Positions 26,112 through 36,471 of a stretch of DNA of 64,000 nt are shown piece after piece. A model generated the notes under the pieces. That model was not told the origin of the DNA, ran no database searches, and worked only from the letters and a program-made list of their open reading frames with translations. The translations under genes and the position numbers were made by a program. Position 1 is the first letter of the stretch, and every line of letters starts with the position of its first letter. This stretch comes from Cannabis sativa (lineage: Eukaryota; Streptophyta; Magnoliopsida; Rosales; Cannabaceae). Location: contig NC_083606.1 of the NCBI RefSeq assembly GCF_029168945.1, positions 13,232,041 through 13,296,040 of the forward strand, read 5' to 3'.

Positions 26112-27287
26112 ATGGGTCCAAAAAGGTCAAGAGTCAATGAGGAAGGGGGAGCTTCATCATCCAACCCACCTAGGGGTCGCTCTAATCTTGATAGAGTTAG
26201 GTTTACCAACATGGATGCTCAAGAGCGGTTTTTGAAATTGAAAGATAGGGCATTCATTGAAGATAGAGGGATAGACATTGTGAACCTAAGCCAAACTGCA
26301 AACATTCCTCCTGCATTTGCATCTATTAGAGATCAAATCCTACATAGGCAGTGGACTAAGTTTGTGGATGTCACTGAGCGTAGTAACCAAACTCTAGCCT
26401 TGGAATTTTTAGCCAACTGGCCTGAAAGAGAGGATGGCAAGGTAAGAGTTAGGGGGGTTAAAGTGCCTGCTTCCACAGCTGATATTCATGCTCTTTACGA
26501 CCTTCCAACTTTCACTGTAGAGCAGCAACCCTTGAAACAGCAATTTCGGGAAAGAAGTTTGAATTATGTGGATATTGCTGAGACTCTAGGGTATCCTGGC
26601 CTGAGGTTCCATGAGCTTGCTGGAGAACCATACCAATTGTACCGATGTGAACTTAACCCAGTGGCCAAGGCTTGGCTTTACTTTGTTAGTGCAAGGTTAC
26701 TCCCGAACAAACATTTTTCTGATGCTCAAATAGACAGGATTAAATGGGTTTATGGCATTATGAAAGGTTATAATTTGAATGTGGGGGATATTATTCGAGT
26801 GACCTTTGACATAATGGTTGAGGGATCTTCTGGTGGAGGACTTGGGCTGGCTGGAATTATCACTGATCTTTGTGAGAAACATGGGGTACCGCAGTACTCA
26901 TATGATACTAAGGCACCGCCACAGCGCAGTATTAACTTGGCCACTGTTCTTCGCTTCAAACCTCCTCATCCTCATGGTCAACCGCCAGTTCAGAGCGGTC
27001 CTCCAGCAAGAGAAGAAGAGGAACATGAGGACATTGAACCACCACGCCTTGCCGGGCCTCTTGACCCCGCCATGCAGTACACTCACAATCAGCTGAATTA
27101 TCTGATTCAGCAAAATATGCATATGCAGAATTACATGGCCCAGCGGAGTATCTTTGATGAGCAGCAGGTGGCTCAATTGAACACACTTGTCACGAGGATG
27201 AATGTCGGTGTGGACGATCCAAATTATTTTCCCATGCCACCCCGCTTCAACCCTTATGACCAGCCACCGCCGCCAAACCCCTTCTAA
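26112..27287 (+). CDS. env-position ORF, putative plant transposon protein domain
   Basis: The frame has 391 aa from the ATG at 26112, uninterrupted. A basic start (GPKRSR) is followed by a conserved globular region (about residues 20-260) with FLANWPERED and RVRGVKVP motifs. These are typical of the plant transposon protein domain found downstream of integrase in Athila-like elements. The C-terminal third is Pro/Glu-rich, then Gln/Met-rich, ending in a proline-rich tail. No signal peptide or clear membrane segment is visible, so an envelope function is not supported by the sequence. It is the only large frame of this element after gag without a stop or shift. Its role in plant cells is not established. 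Confidence 0.75.
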   Translation: MGPKRSRVNEEGGASSSNPPRGRSNLDRVRFTNMDAQERFLKLKDRAFIEDRGIDIVNLSQTANIPPAFASIRDQILHRQWTKFVDVTERSNQTLALEFLANWPEREDGKVRVRGVKVPASTADIHALYDLPTFTVEQQPLKQQFRERSLNYVDIAETLGYPGLRFHELAGEPYQLYRCELNPVAKAWLYFVSARLLPNKHFSDAQIDRIKWVYGIMKGYNLNVGDIIRVTFDIMVEGSSGGGLGLAGIITDLCEKHGVPQYSYDTKAPPQRSINLATVLRFKPPHPHGQPPVQSGPPAREEEEHEDIEPPRLAGPLDPAMQYTHNQLNYLIQQNMHMQNYMAQRSIFDEQQVAQLNTLVTRMNVGVDDPNYFPMPPRFNPYDQPPPPNPF

Positions 27288-28544
27288 GGGGCTCAGGTAA
27301 GTTTCTCTCACCCTGGTTTATTTTCACACATTGGGGACAATGTGCATTTTAGTTTGGGGGGGGGGGGGGAGACTTAAATTTTTCAGTTTTTTTGTTTTAG
27401 TTTAGTTTGCTTTAGTTTTTTTTAGTCCTGTGTGATAGCTAAATTGAAAGATTGATTGAATTGTTGTTATTCACTTGTGCAATGGATTAAAACATAACTG
27501 TGTGCTTGACTTGCAACTGTTTGAATTAAGATGGATGTGTGCTAGGAAGTGATTCATGTAGACTTAAAACATTTGTTATTCTCACATATCACTTCTGTTC
27601 TATTTGGTTTGTGGAATGATTGACTATACATGAAATAGAATTTGTTTGACATACTCTTTTGAAGCGAAATCCTTGATTTTTTTTTTCTGTTTGGAAAGTG
27701 ATTTAGGCAAGTTTTCTTTGGAACGATTGAGCCTTTCAAGCCTACCTAAAAATTCTTACCATAGTATACCCAAAGTTGAGCCTTAGCCTGTTTTAAAAAT
27801 TTTCACCACTTAACTGAGCTGAATTTGTTATCTTTAACTCTTTTCACCCTGAACATACCTTATTATGCCATGAGCCTTTAAGCAAGTTTGGGGGAGGATA
27901 AAGTGTTGTAAGTGGAGAGATAAAGTGTAGGGGTGAGAGATTGAAAAAAAGATATTGTGTGTTGTGCCTCCAGAAAAAAAAAAGAAAAAAATATGCGAAA
28001 ATGTCTTCTTGGAAAAAAAAACTAGGAAAAGTATGAGGTACATGCATAAGAGAAAAAAAATTGCAATCTCTTACTACTGTTTTTGGGATATATGGAAGAA
28101 AAGAAAAAAAAAATAAGAGCCGAGGCTTGCTTGGTTAATAGTGCTTATGGTATAGTGTAGCCTAAATGACTTCTCACCTACCCATGTACCTAAGCCATGC
28201 GATGCTAACCGAAAAAAACCTATTGATTCCAAATAGAAATTTGTCAACATTAGTGGAGAGAGGTATGTCATTCAAACTTATTGATCATGTGTTAGTGGGA
28301 TGTTGGAAAGTTTAGAACAGTTGTGATATAGATGGCAATTGCGATGTTTTATGTTTGTATGAATTACTTACTTGTAAATTGCACATTCAAATTAGTTCTT
28401 AGAGTTGGCAAGTTGAAATTCTGGTTATTGATGGATTGAAGTTGTGCAGGTGGTGGTAACAGTTCAATTGTCGGAAAGTTTAGTTATCATTGTTAGTTTG
28501 TTTTTAGTTCGAGTTTTAGTTTACTTGGGGACGAGTAAAGAGTC
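27288..28544 (+). other. 3' non-coding region of the Athila-type element
   Basis: No coding content. It holds a G-run (about 27356-27370), several A-runs (27970-28110) and two internal polypurine-tract-like words, agtttggggg at about 27351 and caagtttgggggagg at about 27884, in addition to the terminal one. Confidence 0.75.
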
Positions 28545-28558
28545 AGTTTGGGGGAGTT
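28545..28558 (+). promoter_or_regulatory. polypurine tract of the Athila-type element
   Basis: The sequence agtttgggggagtt directly abuts the 3' LTR start (28559). It is the expected plus-strand primer site. Confidence 0.85.
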
Positions 28559-29808
28559 TGTTAGGCTATTTTTAGCCTATGTTTTGGATCTAATTTATGT
28601 GCGTTTTTCGCTGTGTTGGGACGGAATTACGCTTGTTTTCTATGTTTTCAGGTTCTTTGGAATAAAAGAGGTCTCGGGTGCAGAAATGCAATAAAAAACG
28701 TGCTGAGCCGAAGAAAACACAATTTTTGAGGAATTGTGTATATATGGCCGCGGCTAGACACAACTTGGCCGCGACTATATCTCGAAAATTTAGAAGGCTA
28801 CAGTCGCCGCGGCGAGGGGGAGTCTCGCCGCGGCCATTTAAGAGATACAAAGAGTACCCAATTTTGCAATTATCTCGCCGCGGCGAGAGGGAGCTTGGCC
28901 GCGGCGAGATCCCGTACGGACCAGGGGCATTTTCGTCCATCGAACCCTAAAAATTAGTTATAAATAGAAAACTGCGATTGGAAGTCAAGGGAAGCGATTT
29001 GGAACCCTAGAATACAGCAGAGAGCGGCAGGAAGAGCACAGAGATTCAAGTGACGATCCAGAATTCATCCACCAACAGTTTCTTTCTTTATTCCTCTTTA
29101 ATTTATTTATGTTGAATATTACTTTAGGAATGGTTATGGATTTGTTTCTGAACTAAATTTCCCATTTAGGGAGGATGATGATTGTTGTTTAATATTTTGC
29201 CTAGTTAATGTTTAATTACCATTCCTCAATTCTTGTGTGTGAAATTATCTTAATTTGTTCTTAATTTCATGTTTAAGATTGATCACCTTGTGCATGCTCT
29301 ATGATCTCAATTCGAAATCTGAAAAGTGAGAATTGAGAATGCTAAAATTAAGATAATCGATGTTCTATGTGAAACGAAAGTATTCACATGACTTATGTGA
29401 CGAGTAGATTATTACTTAATGCTGATTTCATGTTAGTTTAATTAAGGAATTAATTAAATAACATGTGATTTAGAATCTAGAAGATCTGAAAGGAGCTAGG
29501 TTACTTCATAATCTGTCATTCACTTCAAGAATAGGATAGTAATTAAGCATTAACGATTTGGGTAAACAACAACAGGATTCTCCTCCCTATTATCTCATCT
29601 TGCTCAACTTTCAATTGTGTTATCAAGTTTTCTGAATTACTTTCATACTTTACTGTTTTTAAATCATAATTGCTTTCGATTTGCCGAATAGACTTATAAG
29701 TATAGTTTAGTGGTATTTAATCCAATTCCCTGTGGGATCGACCTCACATGTGTGGGATTTACTACTTGATTGTGTATACTTGCGTAGTGTTCATAAATTA
29801 TAGCAACA
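28559..29808 (+). repeat. Athila-type 3' LTR
   Basis: It has 1250 bp with the same ends as the 5' copy. Several differences cluster in the CCGCGG block. It is followed by the target duplication ATCAA. Confidence 0.93.
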
Positions 29809-31189
29809 ATCAACAGGTGATATTGAATTGAATAGATATTACGGTAAGTTTTAATATATCTAATCAAAGTTCAATATCGGTCCCTTCCGATGTATACTCC
29901 ATACATCCGATACTGGTAAACTTTGCCAATGTCCTGGAAAGGACATAACACTTTTCCAAGGTGTAAGAATACCTATCGTTGATTATACCATGTCGGTCTA
30001 AATCCAGTGTTCTGACAAATCAGGGAATAAACTTTTGAACATATAATTAAGATTATATTCCACTGTGTTGACAACACTATAATCTTTAACAAACTCAGAT
30101 GTTCTGGACTTAAAAGGAATTCATACATTATATACATATAATCATGAAATAAATCATGTGAACCATGCAACATAAAATGTTATTTCTAATCTTTATTAAT
30201 AAGTAAATCTGATTATATTGAAATGAGTTTTATTTAGGGCATAAAACCCAACAATCATCGTTTTACTTCTAAATTCCTATAGAAGTTGTAGATTCCATAT
30301 CTATGTTAGCGCTCCCACTCAATTATACTATCATGTTCCCAAAATGTACGTATCACCCTGACCCAAAAGTAGGCTTAACTAACAAATCAAAGAACATGTA
30401 TAATACTCTTGAGATCGAACCTAACCATATCAGGATTAAGATCATTTGATCTAGGATCAACAAGTGATATTGAATCGAATAGATATTACGGTAAATTTTA
30501 ACATATCTAATCAAAGTTCAATATCGGTCCCTTCCGATGTATACTCCATACATCCGATACTGGTAAACTTTGCCAATGCCCTGGAAAGGACATACTACTT
30601 ATCCAAGGTGTAAGAATACCTATCGCTGATTATCATGCCAGTCTAAATCCAGTGAACTGACAAATCAGGGAATGAAACTTTCGAACATATAATCAAGATT
30701 ATATTCCACTGTGCTGACAACACTATAATCATTAACAAATATATATGTTTTGGACTTAAATAGAATTTATACATTATATATAATCATGAAATAAATCATG
30801 TGAACCATGCAACATAAAATGTTATTTCTGATCTTTATTAGTAAATCTGATTATATTGAAAAGAGTTTTATTTAGGGCACAAAACCCAACAGAATGTACA
30901 TGTCCGGACCATATTAGACCAAGCGGGTTAAAGGTCTACCAGTGTTGAATTTTTGAAACTCTATTTTGCCGCTTAGGCCGGCTAACTGAAAGAGACTTGT
31001 AATAAAGTTTGTAAATATTTTTGGGATCCCAACTGTTGTAAAGTTTAAATTATTACAAGTTTTATTTTCATTCCTTTTATTACAAAAGTTTAAATTCTGC
31101 ACTATTTTGATTAGTAATCCCATCTAGGGGATTAGGGTTTCGTAAGTAACTTGGGTAACATGCCTAATTATTTAGGGCGTTACAACCAG

Positions 31190-31599
31190 AGTAAGAAGGC
31201 TAAGCAGCCTTCTACCCTTATTGATACCCTCCTGCACCCAAGGGATGTGACTCCGACTATTCTAATTCAGTTGATTGCTCACGGTGACTAGACGTTAACT
31301 GCTCCGAAGGTCGCCACTAACAAAGTGATAAACCTTTACAATGAGGAGGAAGATAATGTTCACTTAAAGTAGAAACCCATTGCAACGATGGAGTAGAAGG
31401 GGAAGAAAAAAGCCAATCTGGATGACTTGGTGAACAAAAGTAAAAAGGAGAAAGCGCAGGAGTGGACACTTGAGCCGGTTGATTCCACTACTAGCTACCT
31501 TTGAAGCCAACCTTGAAGAGGTATCCAAAGATGGTGATGTTGTTATCTGTCTTCCTACCAAGGCCAAGTTGATGGAAGACCTTGGTGAGGCAATGGTGG
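31190..31599 (+). pseudogene. decayed coding-like stretch after the solo LTR
   Basis: It is Lys-rich, with several stops. In sense it continues the frame that was cut at 4760 by the gypsy solo LTR. It leads into a gypsy pol remnant, so it probably belongs to the same old element. Confidence 0.35.
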
Positions 31600-32458
31600 A
31601 AGAGAAGGGAAATATAGGGCCAAGATGGCCGCATTAAACAGATTCATTTTGAAGTCAACAGACAAATGTTTGCCATTTTTCAACTTATTACGAGGAAATA
31701 AGAAGTTTGAATGGACAGAAGCATGCAAGCATGCATTCCATGATATAAAGAAACATTTATCAACTCCTCATGTTTTATCTAAACCTTTAACAAGGGAATT
31801 TTGTTTCTTTATTTGGTCATTTCAGAAAATGTGATCAGTGCAACTTTAGTGCGAGAAGAGGTCAAAGTACAAAACCAAGTTTATTATGTGAGCAAAAAGT
31901 TACAGGGAGGAGAAACGAGATGTCCACCTCTAGAGAAACTTGCATTAAATTTAGTTCATGATTCAAGAAAATTGCGACCTTATTTTTAGGTCCATCCTAT
32001 TCAAGTCTTAACTAATTAGCTGTGTGACTAGTCCTTTCTAAACCCAATGCTTCGAGTCGATTAATAAAGTGGTCCACTAAGTTAGGACAATTCGAGATTA
32101 CCTACCATCCTCGAAGGAATCGAACAAGGTCCTATACAAGAATTTTGGAAATTGTTTATGAATGGATCTTCAAACAAAAATGGCTCGGGGCAGAAATACT
32201 CTCTTATCACCTGAACAGTTTCGGTTCCTGAAATTCAAGTGTCAAGCCTTGAATAACGAAGCAGAATACGAAGCTTTGCCATCCAGACATCGAATTGTAA
32301 AAGTGTTAAAAACGAGGGTCATTCTTTGTTTTAATGAATCTCAACTTGCCTTGAACCATGTATTGGGTGAATATCAAGAAAAGATGACCATAATGGCGAA
32401 GTATTTAGAGAAAGTTCGACATAAATTGGGCAAGTTTGATTATTATAATGAATAATTT
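31600..32458 (+). pseudogene. Tat-like gypsy RT/RNase H remnant
   Basis: Two open pieces in different frames (31625-31834 and 31801-31989) carry the end of reverse transcriptase and the gypsy RNase H, with motifs such as LNRFILKSTDKCLPFF, LLRGNKKFEW and VYYVSKKLQGGETRCPPLEKLAL. A further piece (about 32150-32455) resembles the second, archaeal-type RNase H of the Tat lineage, with NNEAEYEA and LNHVLGEYQ. Stops and shifts separate the pieces, and integrase is absent. No LTR of this element is visible. The strand is the same as the coding-like remnants at 3376-4760, so an old Tat-like element may be the substrate into which the whole nest was inserted. Confidence 0.7.
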
Positions 32459-32524
32459 TAATTATTTTTTCCTTAACATAAATTTTTTTTATATTTTTTT
32501 TTGTACTTTTTTAAAAATATTTAA

Positions 32525-32680
32525 ATATATATAATTTTATGAAGAAACAAATAGAAAGTAAGTATTAAGTGTAAAATTATTTTATATAAACTTTTAATAA
32601 AAATAAAATGTATTAATTAAATTTTAGGGTGTAAATTCTTACTTTCTATTTTTTTCTTCATAAAATTATATATATATATG
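32525..32680. repeat. 156-bp foldback (inverted repeat)
   Basis: The arms 32525-32562 and 32638-32680 are about 38-40 bp and match with about one mismatch (ataattttatgaagaaacaa against its complement), around a 75-bp loop. This could be a small MITE. Its right arm directly abuts the 5' end of the LINE. Confidence 0.7.
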
Positions 32681-32685
32681 ATGAA

Positions 32686-35600
32686 CCCCAACGTTCACTC
32701 CGTGCAACAACTTGGAACCTGCTCCGTGACATCGCTGCTGAGTCGACTCGCCCGTGGTGCGTAATCGGAGATTTCAACAACATCACTTCCAACGGTGATG
32801 TGAAAGGAGGTTGCCCCTATCCCGACACCCTCATTAACGGCTTCAACCTTGCCCTTTGTGACTGCCGACTTGATGAATTGGCTCTTGGTGGTTATCATTA
32901 CACATGGGAGCGTGGAAGAGGAGGTCCTACACTTGTTGAAATCAGGTTAGATAGAGCCTTTGCTACTCATGAATGGTTCTCTATTTTTCTTGAAGCTAAA
33001 CTGTCCAATTTTGATTACACTTCCTCTGATCATACACCCCTGCTGCTTGAACCCAATCCTACTATGAATTTTATACCAGTCCGATTGTTTCGTTATGAGA
33101 ATGCGTGGGGTCGTGAGGCTTTGTGTGGGCAGTTGGTTAAAGACTGCTGGGAGGCAAATTCACATGTTTCTCTTGCTGAAAAAATTCATCTGTGTAGTTT
33201 AATTTTAACTGAATGGGGATATGAAATTACTGGAAGTTTTAAACAGAGGCTAAATAAAAGTAAAAAAAAAATGAGCCATCTAAAGTCGGCTACTGGCCCT
33301 TTTTCTACTGATGATTTTTCTGCAGAACAATGTAATTACTTTGAGATTTTAGCTCAACAAGAGATTTATTGGAAGCAACAATCGAAACAATTTTGGCTAC
33401 ATGCGGGTGACAAAAATAGTAAATACTTTCATGCTACTGCAAGTGCTCGTAAACGTAGTAATGAAATTGTTCAATTGCAAGATAGTGCTGGTAATTGGAA
33501 GAATTGGTCTTCGGGGCTTGATCATGTCATTGTTGATTATTTTTCTTCTCTGTATAATGCCGAAGGTATCACTTGTGATTCTGTTGTGAGAGGCATCAAT
33601 TGCTTTGTGTCTAATGATCATAATGAGGCTCTTTTGCAACCAATTACTCCTGAAGAAATCAAGCAAGCACTTTTCCAAATGCGTCCTGACAAAGCACCAG
33701 GCCTCGATGGTATGGGTCCTGGTTTTTTTCAGCAGCAGTGGGAAATTGTTGGCCCTGATATTGTGCAACTTGTTACGAATTTCTTTGTTACTGAGGAGCT
33801 TCCATCAGGTATAAATGACACTCACCTCATGCTGATTCCAAAAAAGAAAAACTTTACTACTATGGGTGATCTGCGTCCTATTGCCTTGTGTAATGTCTCT
33901 TATAAAATTGTGGCCAAAGTTCTTGCAAACAGGATGAGAGGCATGATTGATCTTATTATCTCCTCCACACAGAGTGCCTTCATACCTGGTAGACGTATAT
34001 CTGACAATATTATGGTCGCTTTTGAAGTCATGCATTATTTGAAACGAAAAAGAAGAGGCAAAAAAGGCTTCATGGCCTTGAAACTTGACATGAGTAAGGC
34101 ATATGATCGTGTTGAGTGGGACTATCTAAAAGTTGTTATGGTCAAAATGGGATTTGCTAGCAAATGGATTAATCTTATTATGAAGTGTGTCACCTCTGTC
34201 AGATATTCTATGGTTCATAATGGTCATATCTTGGGTCCTATTATTCCTTCTCGTGAGATCCGTCAGGGTGATCCATTGTCTACATATCTGTTTATCATTT
34301 ACGCAGAAGGCTTTTCAGCTTTAATCAAGAGTTATGAGGCTAACAGGATTATACAAGGTTGCCATGTGGCTAATGGGGCACCTTCTATTACGCATATGCT
34401 CTTCGCTGATGACAATTATCTTTTCTGTCAAGCCACACCTGATGCTGCTGGGAGCATGAATAGACTTCTTCACACTTTTGAGCTTGCTTCGAGACAGCGT
34501 GTTAATGCTACCAAGTCTTCCATCTTTTTTAGTCCCAACACAGTAACTTTGGTTAATGAGAAAATCACTTCTATTCTTGGAATGGTCGAAGCTACTGCTG
34601 GTTCTTTCTACCTGGGGCTTCCAAATATCATTGGGAGGAAAAAAACGGTGATTCTTGGCTTTCTCAAGAACAAGATTGTTAACCGAATCAACAGTTGGGA
34701 TGGTAAATTTCTATCTTGTGCTGGGAAAGAAATTTTGCTTAAAACTGTCATCCAATCTCTCCCAACGTATGCCATGAGTGTTTTCCTCATTCCTCTGAGT
34801 ATTTGCCAAGACATTGAGAAAATTATGGCAAGCTTTTGGTGGAAAACAAAAGGTTCAAATGGACAAGGTATCATCTGGATGTCTTGGGATCGTATGTCCG
34901 CACCTAAAGATTCTGGAGGTATGGGTTTTCGACATCTCCATGATTTTAATCTTGCCATGTTAGCCAAGCAAGGTTGGAGACTTCTTTGTTCATCATCTTC
35001 TCTTGCTAGTCAGGTGTACAAAGCTAAATACTACCCTCGCACTGATTTTCTAAATGCTGAATTAGGTCATAATCCTAGTTTTGTCTGGCGTAGCATTTGG
35101 AGTGCACAACATTTGGTTCGGCTAGGGGCTAGAATCACTATCGGTACTGGTCTTTCAACGCATATCCTCAAGCAACCTTGGCTTCCTGACCCTGTCAACC
35201 CCTATGTCTCTACTATAGGACCGGGTCTTGAAGGGTATATGGTTAGCTCCCTTTTTGATGTCTCAACTCGAAGCTGGGATGTCTCCCTTGTCAAGGATAT
35301 GTTTAACACACGGGATGCGGATCTAATTCTTGGAATTCCACTTAGCTCTGCAGCTACTGAAGATTGCTGGTCTTGGACTGGGGATAGAACAGGCAGCTAC
35401 ACTGTAAAGTCTGCTTATGCTATGTTGCAACTTCAGAAGACTTCTCGGTCTGGGCAAAACAATTCGGGATTCTGGCACAAACTTTGGCACCTTAAAATAC
35501 CGCCTAAAGTGACAAATTTCATGTGGAAAGCAATTTGTGATGCTCTTCCTACTTGCCTCCAACTGGTTACTAAGTGTGTAAGTATCTCTCCAACTTGTCC

Positions 35601-36471
35601 TGTTTGTCTTCAACATGTCGAAACATCTTCTCATATTCTCCTCAACTGCCCGCTTGCTTTAAGTTGCTGGCACAAAGTTGATCTGATTCCTCTTGCTGAT
35701 TCGCAAGGCACTATTGGTTATTGGCTTGATAGTGTGTTTAATAATTATGATGATGATGTTATTTGCCATGTGGTTATGATTTGCTGGGCTCTTTGGAAAG
35801 CAAGAAACACCTTAGTTTGGGACAAAAAAGTTTCTTCTTCTACTCAAATTCTCACTTCGGTTGGGTTACTCTTGATCATTGGCGTAAAGCTCAAGACAAA
35901 ACTTGTTTATTATCATCCTCTCTTTTGCATGATGGTAGTAACATTGAGCAATGGACGACACCTGCTTCTAATACGGTCAAGATCAATGTCGATGGTGCAA
36001 TATTTGAGAAGGAAAAGGCCTATGGGTTTGGAGTGGTTGCACGTGATTCAACCGGCCAAATAATCGACTTTATTGCCAAATATTATAATGGGAATTACAA
36101 GGCGGAGGTTGTTGAGGCTTTAGGGGTTAAGGAGGCCCTTAGTTGGATAAAGGATAAAGGGTGGAGCACAATGAAGGTGGAAACTGACAGCTTACTCACT
36201 GTTCAAGCAATCTTTAGTAAACAACAAATGTCTTCTGTCTTTGGTTTGGTTACTAATGATTGTAAAACTTTACTGTCTTCTTCACCTAATATTAGTTTAC
36301 GTTTTATTAAACGATCAGCAAATGGAGTGGCACATTTTGTGGCTAGACCCTCTCGATTTTACTCTGATCATAGCATTCTTGAGAATAATGTTCTAGCTGA
36401 TCTTCAAGCTATCTTGTAATTGGAATGCTCATTTTAATGAAGTTGATATTTCATTTTTCAAAAAAAAAAAA
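32686..36471 (+). pseudogene. 5'-truncated L1-type LINE, ORF2
   Basis: The open frame enters without an ATG at 32686 and runs to 36063. Domains in order: the C-terminal half of the AP endonuclease (GDFNN, RLDRAF, SDHTPLLL); reverse transcriptase (about 33640-34500) with DKAPGLDG, LIPKK, the QSAFIPGR box and the FADD active site; a zinc-knuckle zf-RVT region (about 35470-35660) with CPVCLQHVETSSHILLNC; then an RNase H domain (about 35970-36419) that reads in a different frame because of a 1-base indel near 35860. The RNase H keeps an NVDGA start and an ETDSL motif. The endonuclease N-terminus and ORF1 are missing. An A-run at 36460-36471 is the poly(A) tail. No clear target duplication was found. 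It is not autonomous. Confidence 0.9.

Larger units (their letters stand above)
18483..29808 (+). mobile_element. full-length Athila-type Ty3/gypsy retrotransposon
   Basis: This 11,326-bp element has two 1250-bp LTRs and a perfect ATCAA duplication (18478-18482 and 29809-29813). The order on + is LTR, tRNA-Asp-type PBS, gag, protease-RT-RNase H-integrase, an env-position open frame, polypurine tract, LTR. The FMDDFS reverse-transcriptase box and the extra open frame after integrase fit the Athila lineage. The LTRs differ at about 20 sites by eye, so it is older than the copia element at 6338. Pol carries several breaks, so it is not autonomous now. Confidence 0.92.
17064..30253 (-). mobile_element. 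copia solo LTR B, nested in solo LTR A
   Basis: It starts TGTTGGAAATTATTTTACC at 17064 and ends GGCATAAAACCCAACA at 30253, with a perfect ATCAT duplication (17059-17063 and 30254-30258). The net length is about 1.86 kb (17064-18482 plus 29814-30253). The Athila-type element sits inside it. The LTR A sequence resumes at 30259 exactly where it broke off, with text homologous to about 18270-18480 of LTR B and to 7590-7800 of the full element. Confidence 0.88.
15828..30891 (-). mobile_element. copia solo LTR A, split by a same-family solo LTR
   Basis: It starts TGTTGGAAATATTTTAC at 15828 and ends GGGCACAAAACCCAACA at 30891, with a perfect GAATG duplication on both sides (15823-15827 and 30892-30896). 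The net length without the insertion is about 1.87 kb (15828-17063 plus 30259-30891). It is the same family as the LTRs of the 6338-15392 element but clearly diverged from them. No internal region is left. It is inserted in the gypsy solo LTR. Confidence 0.88.
4761..31184 (+). mobile_element. Ty3/gypsy-type solo LTR, split by two later insertions
   Basis: The LTR begins TGTAATACCCTAG at 4761 and ends TTAGGGCGTTACA at 31184. The flanks carry a perfect 5-bp duplication, ACCAG (4756-4760 and 31185-31189). After removing the copia element (6338-15392), the copia solo LTR complex (15828-30891) and their target duplications, about 2.3 kb of LTR remains in three pieces: 4761-6337, 15398-15827 and 30897-31184. 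TGTAAYRCCC...GCGTTACA termini are typical of chromovirus-type gypsy LTRs in plants, although I cannot assign a lineage without internal domains. No internal region is present, so this is a solo LTR. It must be older than everything nested inside it. The strand is assumed from TG...CA reading and is not proven. Confidence 0.82.
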
